A DNA stretch of 64,000 bases from Juglans regia (Eukaryota; Streptophyta; Magnoliopsida; Fagales; Juglandaceae), in assembly GCF_001411555.2 (NCBI RefSeq), contig NC_049902.1, forward strand, positions 10,113,985-10,177,984, in the 5' to 3' direction. This document shows positions 55,436 through 64,000 of the stretch, one piece after another; the first letter of the stretch is position 1, and each line of letters starts with the position of its first letter. Position numbers and translations under genes: made by a program. Under the pieces are notes generated by a model, which was not told the origin of the DNA, did not search any database, and saw only the letters and a list, made by a program, of their open reading frames with translations.

Positions 55436-55684
55436 TAATGATGTTAGTACGCCTCTTCTCTTCTAGCAACTTTAGCTCAAAAGAGACAGGAGGAAAATGA
55501 AATTGTAGAGATTTGCCAAACCCAAAAACCTTATTCTACAATCTCTCTTCACTCTCTCTTTTGAAATGCAATCCCTCTCTTCCCACGTTTCGATGTTGCA
55601 TGTAAAATTAGTCCTCTTGTTAATACTTTGAGAAATCTGGACTTGAGAGGGAAGTTGACGGTGAGAAAGAGAGAGTGAAGTCGA

Positions 55685-55755
55685 AGAGAGAGAGAGAAAG
55701 GAACATGGAGAAAGACCGAGGAGATTGAAGTGCGAGAGAGAGAGAGAGGGAATGG
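55685..55755. repeat. (GA)n-rich tract
   Basis: GAGAGAGAGAGAGAAAGG and GAGAGAGAGAGAGAGGG separated by 40 bases. The minus-strand open frame across it is low complexity. Bases 55756-56470 hold no recognised gene. Confidence 0.8.
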
Positions 55756-56489
55756 ACTCAGGAAAATAAAGAGGGATAACATGTGAATGTGCAGATGGAG
55801 GAGCTACGTGGGAGTCTTTAAATGGAGGGCTATTATTTTAGAAGAAGCAGATGGACCAATTTTAAGATATTCTCTTATCCAAAAGGCTTTTATGGAAGCT
55901 AAAGGAAAGGGTTGGAGGGTATTTTTGAAATTACAAAAAGCACGCAAGGGCTTTATGGGAAGGCTAAAACCAAAACAATGAAAAGTGAACTACATTATTA
56001 AGTAGAATTATTTCATTAGAGGGATGTTACTCATTATCTCACACCACACACTTTACATATTTTAAAATTATTTTTTGTTTAATTTTATTCTTATTAAACT
56101 AATTGAACGATAAACATTTGAACGAGAAGACTTATGGGAAGCCATCACTAGAGAGAATTTAGAAGCAAAAATGAGCAATTGAGGACGAAAGAAAACAAAG
56201 CCGCGAGGGGGCGCATCGAAACAAGAAAAGAGCAGATGCACTAGGAATACCAGTTCAAAAAGGACAATGCCACTCAAAGCGATGGGATGAAAATGACAAA
56301 AACATGTTAGATGCAAAAAGGGGAAGGTGAAGAAGCGCGAAAACGAAACGACACCCCACCTCTTTTGACGCATAGAGCTCGAAATGATGGCGGCCCAAAT
56401 AACAAGACAACGTAATGAGTAGAAGTCTCATCACGCCCTCAAGATGAGACTTCACGGGATAACTGGAAAGGTTAGTATTAATGTAAAAG

Positions 56490-57440
56490 TTTGTTGGCTA
56501 GGATTAAATGACTATGACCTATTTGAATTATTGGATGAATGTAATTTGTCTTTATCTTTATCTATAAATATTTAAATTTAAAGATAAATAGATTAATAGA
56601 TAAATGTTTGTCTTTATCTTTATCTATGATATTTGAATTCTAAGATAAGTGGTTAAATAGATAAAGGTTCAAAAGACTTTTGACCAAGATTGAATGTTTG
56701 AAAAGATAGGAGATGTCAAGTGATCTGGATAGAAGATTAAAAAAGAAGATATCAAGCAGAAAGAATTTCGAACTATTAAGAAGTTATTTAGAACAAAAGC
56801 TGAACAGAAATCAGTTACTGTAGAAAAGAGTTATCGTGACATGTCAACAATTCGTCAGAAGACGTCTTCGTGACAGATTCTATCCGTCAGCAGAATCCTA
56901 CTGAAATTGGAATTCTTTCCAGATAGTTTATTTAAGGATTCTACTAGTTAAGATTTTTAGAGATTTAGATTTGCATATTTTCTAAAGCACTTTCCAGTTC
57001 ATATATTTAATGAAAAAATTCATTAGAGAATTTTCATACTATTTCTCTCAGAGAGTGGTACTTGACTCGTGTTTTATCTCTCTTTTTTGAGTGCGTGCAT
57101 ACTCCATGTTGGAGAATTATTTGGTCAAGTTTCAGCCATTGGAATTCCAGGAGAAAAGCCAATGTTTGAAGATCGTCAGAGGTTCTAGCTGTTACTATGG
57201 TAGAAGACAAATGGGTTATTTGTCTGGTCAAGTAAGAGTGTCAATTGAAAAAGATTTTGTAATTGAGCTTTATTTGTAATTGATTTTCAAATAATAAAAT
57301 TGACTTTTCTGGGTTTGGCTGCTCTGTAGGGTTTTATCTTTAAAAAGTTTTTTAAAGGGTTTCCCTTCGATATCAATCTTGGTGTTACACACTTCGTTTA
57401 TTTTATGTATTTGATTGTTTATTAAATTAATTACATGCTT
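56490..57440 (+). mobile_element. Possible solo LTR (borders uncertain)
   Basis: Starts near TGTTGGCTAGG, has repeated TTATCTTTATCTAT blocks, and ends with text common in long copia LTRs (GGCTGCTCTGTAGGGTTTTA, TTGGTGTTACACACTTCG). No internal retrotransposon sequence lies on either side and I could not establish a target duplication. Confidence 0.4.
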
Positions 57441-57499
57441 GACAACTAACCAATTTGTTGAGTGAATTGGTAGATATTTCTGCTGCGTTATAGGGATAC

Positions 57500-57960
57500 T
57501 TGGGTAATTTCAGTTAGAATTCCCTCTCCTATACAACGAGCCCCACTATACGGTCCATCGGCCCCCAGGCCCTAGAGAGGTAACTCCCATAGAGCCCCAA
57601 ACAGAATAAGGGCCGTTCACCACTATTCCCTGAGTCTCTATGTCGCCCACAGATAAGGGACCCAACAGGTGCCATAACAACAAGTCGTTTTAAATACCAT
57701 CATCAAGTGTCAGATAAGATCAAATAAGAAGAGAAATTTAAATAGCAAAACACGAGCCTAATTTTAAATAAGAGATTAGGTTGTTATAAGGCATGGAAAG
57801 AGCCCTCTAGACTCTATATATATATGATCAGCAGATGTTCACCCATCTAGTAAGTGAATACTACCTATATATTTCGTTAACTATCAACTATCAGACCATC
57901 ATATGGGACCTTAGAGAGCCATAACCAAGGCGTGGTCTCGGCCCTCACCCAAAAGCATAC
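57500..57960. other. Unidentified sequence, moderately GC-rich
   Basis: Contains ACGAGCCCCACTATACGGTC, GGCCCCCAGGCCCTAGAGAG and CAAGGCGTGGTCTCGGCCCT. No coding frame or known element was recognised. The following 57961-58780 is AT-rich without a gene. Confidence 0.4.
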
Positions 57961-58784
57961 ATTGGTTTATCAAAAGAAAACATACATAGCTTTATTTTGA
58001 TACATTTTTTTAATGAATAATGATGAGCAATTCCTTCAAAAGCGTACAATGTTTTAAGAAAACTAAAAAGTAATCTTTGCTTTTAATAAAGGTTCTTTTA
58101 TTTTTACAGTCATTTCGATTCTTTATTATTGATGGCCCCGCATGGCCAAGTGGGGGCCACCCTCTATGGTCATCCTCTCTGTATGCATTTTTTATCGCTC
58201 CAAGAAGAAAGTAAACACAAATTAAAATAGTATTTTAAAAAAATTTAAATGTGCAAAATATAAAAGGGTGGTTCTACGCCCACCGCTGGGAGCTCCCGCT
58301 AATATATTATTTATTTTTTATTTATTTTTTGACATTATTTTTTAATATTATTTTTTAAAAATTTACAAGATTATTAAAAAAATACTTATTTAATTATGAA
58401 GTAAAAAAAAAAAAAAAACCAACGAAAGCCCCCAATGATAAGTATAGCATTTTCCAAAATAAAAACTCTAAAGAAGAAAACAGAATTTAGAAAGAAAAAA
58501 AAAATCCAAAAGTATTAAAACTAATCAAACATAAATTTTGAAAAAAAGAACAATAAAAATGGAATTTATAAATAACATAGAATATTTTTTTTCCAACATT
58601 ATCATCAAATTAATAAAATCGTCACCATATTGCCCATCAATTAACTTGAAGTTTAACTTATATGTTTTCACTTTATACTAATAGTGGGATTGGTGAGATG
58701 TGGGTTGATGCGTTCTACCCCAAGAAAGTGTAATAATTTCCATTAGGATAAAAAAAATGAAAGCTTAAAATCTCGTTCACTTTC

Positions 58785-58975
58785 ATAAAATTTTTTATTT
58801 TTATTTTTTATCTAATCATTATAAGTTTTTAAATTTTTATACAAAATAAAATAAACAATTCAATTTTTTTAAAATCTTAAAATAAAAATAATATTAAAAA
58901 AATATATTCCAATAATATTTTATTTAACTTTCAATTTTTATCTTAACTCATATAATCTTATATCATCTAGGAAAA
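58785..58975 (-). mobile_element. MITE copy 13 (reverse orientation)
   Basis: AATAAACAATTCAATTTTTTT, TATTCCAATAATATTTTATT and TAACTCATATAATCTTATATC. Bases 58976-59820 after it hold no recognised gene. Confidence 0.65.
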
Positions 58976-59905
58976 AAAAAATTGTCATGTCTCTTACTTC
59001 ATACATGAGCCTCTCCTAAAATTTAATTACCAAGATCGTGTTTTTGTTCCATCTTATAGCAATCTCGATGGTGTTTGTATTTTATTCTTTAAAATACATC
59101 ACAAAAACCAACTCTTTTTTATTTTAGCTAACCAATTTTACAATAAACTATATATTAATTTATATATTATTTTTCTAGTTCTTTAAATATTCTTTCCTTA
59201 TTCATTTTAAATACTTTTCTAACTCCCATTAAATTTGTAATATTCTCAAATCTCTTAATATTTCTCATACATTAATTGCCAAAATGACATCAATAGCCCA
59301 ATAAAATGTTAAAAAAAAGAAGAAGATAAAGATGGAAAAAAAAAATCATTAGTCCTATCTTTTTAACTTTCTATCCTTTTATCATGTTTTGAAATGTTTT
59401 TAACATATTATTCTTTATTTTACAAAAAGTTGCAGAATAGAAAAGCGATTGAGAGTGATCTCAACCATCAAATCTAAAGGCGGATTTAAATTTTAAGTTT
59501 ATAACTGGCCCTTAAATTATAACTTAGCTTCAAACGTGAGCTTGGTTGCTTGACAGAATAAGAGAAGTACTTTTGCCTCATATTAATTATATAAAATTAA
59601 ATTTATAATGTGATACGTTATATTCTCAAATTATTTTTATTAGAAAATAAGTCTAATAAATTATATGAAATTACTTTATTTTATAAATTTAATTTTTAAT
59701 AATCCGTTTATATCTATAGTACTATACATATAATAATGTAAAAATATATCTTTTAAATTTGTTGCGGTCACATGTCGGTGACCTTTACCTCACGAGGTGC
59801 ATTTCCATGATCCTGTGAGTTGTGAGCAAGGCCCAAGATAAAGAAAACAATTTTCATTTCTGCCCGGAGTGTGGGCTTCTTGGGCGAGCTTTTTCTGGTG
59901 TTTTG

Positions 59906-61236
59906 ATGGCTAGCGCTCTTGCGAAACTAAGGAAGCGCTTGGGTTTTTCATGCCCTAACGAAGAGAAGTCAGGAAAGACAAGAGCCTCATCCCTGCCCGG
60001 AGAACTATGCCGCCACTTTTCTCTGGACGAAATCAAAACAGCAACTAACAACTTCAATGAAGAATTAATTGTCGGTGAGGGTGGCTTTGGCCATGTATAT
60101 ATGGGTTTCATTGACGAGGGTAATTCCCGGCCTATGGCGATAAGAAAAATTATATACATAAGCCTCACACTCCTGCACACCACTTAAAAGTATGTGAATT
60201 TATTCTTTTACCTTCATGTTTTATGAAATATGAAATATGAGAATAAAAGAGTAAAATCACATATTTTTTAAATGGTGTGCAGAGTGTGAGACTTACGTGT
60301 AGCATAACTCGTGGCAATAAAACACTTGAGCCCGAGTTCAATGCAAGGTCGACATGAGTTCAATACGGAGACTCTATTGGTCTATCAGATTCGCCATGTC
60401 CACCTCGTTCCATTAATCGGATACTGCAACGATGAGGGCGAGATGATCCTCGTCTATGATTTCATTGCCAACAACACGCTTCGCGAACACCTTTACGACA
60501 CCGACAAGGCTCCCTTTTGTTGAAACAGAGGCTCCAGATTTGCATTGGAGCGGCGCGTGGCTTACACTACCTACACACGGGCTTGAAGCACCCAGTTATC
60601 CACCGTGACGTGAAGACGACTAATATTCTTTTGGACGATAAATGGGTAGCCAAGGTTTCAGATTTCAGATTGTCCAAACAGGTTTTGAATTATGACATTA
60701 AGTTTAGAAACCTCGTAGTGGACGATGAGGTTACCAGTGGCAGTGGGCCTTTGGATATTGGATTGTCCGAACAGATTCCAAGTAGCACTGCGGCTAGTTA
60801 CAACGTCTTGAGTGGTAAGAGGGTGCCTTTGGATCTGGATAACATTGGGGTTAGTACGGTGGTAAAGGGTATGGTTGGATATTTGGATCCGGATTACGCA
60901 AGACGCCGACACCTGACTGAAAAATCCGATGTGTACTCTTTCGGCGTGGTGCTCTTGGAAGTATTATGTGCCCGAAAACCTCTGAATCCCAAACTGGATA
61001 AGGAGCAATGGCTTTTGGCCAAATTGGCCCGAAAATGCAACAAGAAGGGGAGCATCGGCAAAATCATAGATCCCTATCTGAAGGGGAAGATAGCTCCGGA
61101 ATGCTTCAAGGTATATGTGGACATTGCGATGACTTGCGTGCAATATCAGGGGATTCAATGGCCTACGATGGTAGATGTGATGGAAAATCTCGAACTTGCA
61201 CTGGTGCTGCAAGAGAAGGCAGATGCCAAGAGGTAG
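59906..61236 (+). pseudogene. FERONIA-like (CrRLK1L) cytoplasmic kinase pseudogene
   Basis: ATG 59906 gives MASALAKLRKRLGFSCPNEE, then CRHFSLDEIKTATNNFNEEL, GEGGFGHVYMGFIDEG and PMAIK, which is split at the catalytic Lys codon by a 168-bp element. Continuing: HLSPSSMQGRHEFNTE, HVHLVPLIGYCNDEGEMILV, a frameshift at about 60515, [38 protein letters not shown] (DFG changed), an unusually long activation segment, [32 protein letters not shown] and [20 protein letters not shown], stop at 61236. No malectin-like ectodomain or membrane helix precedes it. Relatives are plasma-membrane receptor kinases; this copy is non-functional. Confidence 0.88.
60144..60311 (+). mobile_element. 168-bp MITE with 9-bp target duplication in the kinase pseudogene
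   Basis: Flanked by TGGCGATAA (60135-60143) and TGGCAATAA (60312-60320), one mismatch. Inverted ends are similar: TAAGCCTCACACTCCTGCACA and, reverse-complemented, TAAGTCTCACACTCTGCACAC. The 9-bp duplication suggests a Mutator-like origin. Removing it restores the kinase frame through the VAIK-type lysine. Confidence 0.82.
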
Positions 61237-61351
61237 GTAGAAGATCATGATCTGTCGGCCTGGAAGTCAGGCATGTCGTCGGACTCAGGTCGTACGACCT
61301 ACAGTAATATAATGGAAGATAAGGAGAACAGCTGAGGAAGTCTACAAATTG

Positions 61352-61583
61352 ATTTGTTTGAAGGAAGGTTTAGATTCAGAAATGAGTTGAGATAGGTTGA
61401 GATGGTTTGTAAATAATAGAATAAAAGTTGAATTATTTATTATATTTGGTGTGGAAATTTGGAAAGTTGTTTTGAAATTTGAAAATTTGAATTGTTTATT
61501 ATATTTTGAGTGGGAATTTGAGAAAGTTGTAATGATGAGATGAGATGAGTTGAGGTGAGTTTTGAATCTAAACATCTCCTTAG
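61352..61583 (+). mobile_element. MITE copy 14
   Basis: GGTTTAGATTCAGAAATGAG start and, reverse-complemented, GGAGATGTTTAGATTCAAAA at the right end. The body has GAATTATTTATTATATTTGG and AATTGTTTATTATATTTTGA (internal duplication) and GATGAGATGAGATGAGTTGAG. It lies about 115 bp after the kinase pseudogene. Confidence 0.82.
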
Positions 61584-61839
61584 TTGATATCGCAAAGCTT
61601 TTCCGGTTGAGAATATCTTTCCACCTATCCGTCTGCTATCCCTCTAATAACAACCTTCCAATAAATGTTTGCCATTTAAGTTCTTTTATTTCATATCTAA
61701 TGTGTCTACCTACGGTTGATAATGTTGTGAAAAAAAGCTCCCTCATCTCTTTTGTGAAATGGCAACCCAACCCCTCTCTCCTTCAATTGTTTTTCCTTGG
61801 CTTCGTTTTTATCACTAAATGGAATAACCACCGACACCA

Positions 61840-62040
61840 ATGGCCTTCTCTCAAAGCTCCTCCTCCTCCTCACCCCCACAAGGCAAAGACGCAGCCAACC
61901 ATAAGAGAAAGCTGCCTGTCCAACAAGAACTCGTATCCCACTATGAGTCCCAAGGGCTCGACTCCCAAGAAGCCTCTACCAAGGTCATAGAGGACCTCTA
62001 GAAAGCTCTCTACAGGGTCATCTTCTCATCTTCTCCTTGA
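61840..62040 (+). pseudogene. Short N-terminal gene fragment with in-frame TAG
   Basis: ATG 61840 gives MAFSQSSSSSSPPQGKDAAN, HKRKLPVQQELVSHYESQG and LDSQEASTKVIEDL, then TAG (61999-62001), then KALYRVIFSSSP and a stop. The Ser-rich start and charged helix look like a real protein start with a single Gln-to-stop change. I do not recognise the family with confidence. Confidence 0.4.
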
Positions 62041-62211
62041 ACGAACAAATATTTTTTGTTACTGTGCTTTGCTTCAGTCTGTTTATTGGGCTTTCATTAA
62101 TAAAAAAGAGCTTGAAATGGCAAAAAATAGAAAGTGTTGTAATTCATGGCAATGATCCTATTCCTTGGGATTGCTCTAACTCGCAGAAGGATAAGAATGG
62201 GTGGAGGAGAG

Positions 62212-62960
62212 TTAGCTAAGAATGCTCATCGCCGACGGAGCTTCGTGGGTTTGGCAGTGCCTAGGGCCCATTGAAACCACCGAAAGAAGAAGACGAGACC
62301 CAGTTTTCTTGACATATCTGAAAATTATAGTCCACAAAGTAATGATCATTGGTCGGCTTCCAATTGAATTGAAGTTGGCATATTCGAAGTAGACAACCAT
62401 TTCCCACATTCCAAGAGCAATTACCGTTGTAATGTGGTAGTGCAACTGTGTGACATCCTTCCATAACTGAACAAACCTTTAGAAACCAGGTTAGGCCAAG
62501 TGCAAGGTAAGCTAAAGACACAAAACCATAGAATGTCAACAAAAGAGCCATCTTCCCAGGTAAATAATCATCTGGTTTTCTCCACACAGTCATTCCTTTG
62601 ACTATTGTGCCCTTGAGTTTTGGATCACACGGCATAAAATAGAGGTAGTGCATTTCAATACTACTTATTTCCACTTCAGTATTTTTTGTCCCCTCCATCT
62701 CAAAAACTCTCCTGCACCTAAACACACCTTTGAACAAGGATTGCTTCTCCACATTCTCATCTACCTCAAGAGAGTGCAATCCTTCACCTGTCTGAATGGT
62801 ATCAACCACTGAGTCCCCTTTTTCTTTTTCACAGTCTATATCTTCATCATTCAAATAACAAGTTGACTCAAAAGACAGTAACACAAGACCATCCCTCCAA
62901 TAATCTAGTTCTTTTCCTCTATCAAAAGGCCAATGAATTAAACTAGAAGGAGCTGAGCTT
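62212..62960 (-). pseudogene. TMEM87/GOST (lung seven-transmembrane-like) gene fragment, intronless
   Basis: On the minus strand: SSLIHWPFDRGKELDYWRDG, an acidic stretch, EMHYLYFMPCDPKLKGTIVK, WRKPDDYLPGKMALLLTFYG, FVSLAYLALGLTWFL, then after a frameshift near 62440 HYHITTVIALGMWEMVVYFE, YANFNSIGSRPMIITLWTII and KKTGSRLLLSVVSMG. These are the luminal end and first two to three membrane helices of the plant GOST-type (At1g72480/At5g42090-like) family. Plant genes of this family have introns, and this run has none, which suggests a processed copy or transcript-derived capture. The rest of the membrane domain is missing. Confidence 0.7.
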
Positions 62961-62989
62961 TTAGATTGTTACCCCTGAAATTCTCAGCA

Positions 62990-63160
62990 AGGAGGTAAGT
63001 ATTAGTGTTAAGAGTCATCATCACCAATAACAACAAGTCCATCCCAATCAAGCTTCAATCCTATTTCTTCAACTTTCTCAAGCATTTCATCAAACAACTG
63101 AGGTGCCATACCGTCCGTATAAATTGCAAGAAGGCCATTTCAAACAATGGAATTCCCAAG
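62990..63160 (-). pseudogene. Fragment with phosphofructokinase-like DGLVVIGDDDS motif
   Basis: The minus strand reads VKLGILGNSIV, a stop, then GLLAIYTDGMAPQLFDEMLE, KVEEIGLKLDWDGLVVIGDD and DS-stop. DGLVVIGGDDS is the substrate-binding motif of PPi-dependent phosphofructokinase; one Gly is Asp here. The match is short. The fragment is joined directly to the RRM fragment without an obvious boundary. Confidence 0.4.
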
Positions 63161-63385
63161 AATTCCCAACTTCACAACATGAGTATAAATTTGTTTGGCA
63201 TAATAGGCATGACTAGACAAGAGACCATCAACAGTTTGGTCTACGTCAAAGGCAATAAATCCAAAGCCACGAGATTGATTAGTAGAATGGTCCCGCATGA
63301 TTTGGTATTCCTTGACCTCTCCAAATTGTGTAAAGAAGTCCCTGAACTCATCTTTATTCAAGGTGGTAGGGATTTCTGCCATCAT
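63160..63385 (-). pseudogene. hnRNP-type RNA-recognition-motif fragment
   Basis: Minus-strand product MMAEIPTTLNKDEFRDFFTQ followed by FGEVKEYQIMRDHSTNQSRG and FGFIAFDVDQTVDGLLSS. The RNP1 motif RGFGFIAF is intact; the RNP2 strand at the N-terminus is missing, and the end runs into other sequence. It resembles the second RRM of plant hnRNP1/RBGD-type proteins. Confidence 0.75.
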
Positions 63386-63535
63386 TCATTATTTTTGTCC
63401 TTCCTCTATCAAAAGGCCACAAGCTTTGTTTCTCTATCGATTGATTTTCCAAAATTTCTTTTCCCTTTCTCTATCCAAAGGCCACAAGAGTCGTTGTTCC
63501 TCTATCAAACGATTTTCTCCAATTTTGTAGACTAA
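63385..63535 (-). repeat. About 65-bp tandem duplication with GATAGAG(G/A)AA motifs
   Basis: On the plus strand CCTCTATCAAAAGGCCACAAG occurs at about 63399, CTCTATCCAAAGGCCACAAG at about 63462 and CCTCTATCAAAAGGCCA at about 62915. The first two form a tandem duplication before the RRM fragment. Confidence 0.7.
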
Positions 63536-63619
63536 ACCCGTACCATCCAAAAATAGCCCTACTAACTTTGTAAGAAGCTTTAGCTAGGACTTGGATCCGC
63601 TAGTTCCCTAGGAAATATA

Positions 63620-64000
63620 TATGTATGAGCATTTCAATATTTGAAGGAATAAGAGCTGCAAATAGGTTGCGCATTGGTTCCATCTCTGTCTTGAAGTCTT
63701 GAACTCCTTTTCTCCTTGCTTGGAATCAATTGCAAGAACCTTAACAGCAACAATCTCGCCAGTGGACATCTGAGCCCTGTAAACAGGACCAAATGCACCT
63801 TGTCCTCTCAAAGTTGTAAAATTATGGGTTGCTTTCTGCAGATCCCTATAAGAATACTCGAGTATTCCAGATGCAGAGACCACATTACTCTTCCCAAATC
63901 TGTTAACCAAAGGGACATGCCGTTACGTGCAGACTTTAAAGGTGAGTCCGGACCAACGGTCGAGTCATTTAATATGGTGCAAGCATCAGTACCCTTCGTA
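63620..64000 (-). pseudogene. CRLK1-like (Ca2+/calmodulin-regulated) receptor kinase fragment, continues past window
   Basis: From the window edge the minus strand reads TDACTILNDSTVGPDSPLKS, ARNGMSLWL, then, after a frameshift at about 63905, GKSNVVSASGILEYSYRDLQ, KATHNFTTLRGQGAFGPVY, AQMSTGEIVAVKVLAIDSKQ and GEKEFKT. These are the juxtamembrane region and kinase subdomains I-II of CRLK1-type kinases, with Arg for Ile in the LIGQGAFG loop. After KEFKT the similarity stops and the sequence is unrelated. The kinase core is absent in this window. Confidence 0.75.

Noticed and set aside
55549..55782. Minus-strand open frame of Ser/Leu repeats
   Set aside because: Low-complexity translation of the (GA)n tract.
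56068..56455. Overlapping minus-strand frames at 56068-56373 and 56255-56455
   Set aside because: Membrane-like composition but no recognisable family, no supporting context, and two competing frames.
63005..63535. Plus-strand open frame of 176 codons
   Set aside because: Shadow of the minus-strand RRM and phosphofructokinase-like fragments, which have recognisable motifs.
1..64000. Search for tRNA, rRNA or organelle insertions
   Set aside because: No cloverleaf, rRNA core sequence or recognisable plastid or mitochondrial gene was noticed by eye; a covariance-model scan was not possible.

Overview
This window looks like an AT-rich stretch of a eudicot nuclear genome. It holds intron-bearing receptor-kinase genes, Ty3/gypsy and Ty1/copia retrotransposons, hAT elements, many short inverted-repeat elements (MITEs) and no bacterial-type operons. 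The element mix and the LRK10L-type kinases fit a woody eudicot, perhaps Fagales such as walnut or hickory; that is inference from pattern only. One 100-base run of N (11116-11215) marks an assembly gap. No rRNA, tRNA or CRISPR array was recognised.

Layout. 1-5464: decayed Ty3/gypsy element of Tat type (reverse transcriptase, archaeal-type RNase H, integrase, an antisense downstream ORF, then a 3' LTR). 5479 to about 10700: hAT transposon with a broken transposase gene on the minus strand. 11216-11815: AT minisatellite. 12860-13875: 3' remnant of a second Tat-type element. 11955-33530: a tandemly duplicated cluster built from upstream modules of LRK10L receptor kinases, relict starts of such genes, four copies of a RING-H2 ATL-like first exon, an isocitrate dehydrogenase exon fragment, numerous MITEs and a solo LTR. 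Two recognisable LRK10L genes lie here: gene 1 (21535-22984) has only the ectodomain part, and gene 2 (33888-42907) has ectodomain, membrane and kinase exons.

Gene 2 is broken twice. An in-frame TAG lies in the kinase domain, and a nearly intact copia element (38206-42777) sits in its last exon, flanked by the 5-bp duplication GCAAC. The remaining C-terminal codons follow the element directly. Downstream come a hAT-type element that carries a captured intron-containing gene (44734-45866), another hAT-type nonautonomous element (46339-47113), a second, older copia element (48180-52720), sparse intergenic DNA with an aldo-keto reductase fragment, a possible solo LTR near 56.5-57.4 kb, a FERONIA-like kinase pseudogene (59906-61236) split by a small element at its catalytic lysine codon, and a mosaic of minus-strand host-gene fragments (62212-64000: TMEM87/GOST-like, phosphofructokinase-like, hnRNP-type RRM, CRLK1-like kinase).

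No protein-coding gene in the window looks clearly intact and functional except possibly the LRK10L gene 1 ectodomain. I found no convincing new multi-gene system. The strongest observations are insertion and empty-site pairs that date events within the duplicated cluster, and the two cases of host-gene capture.
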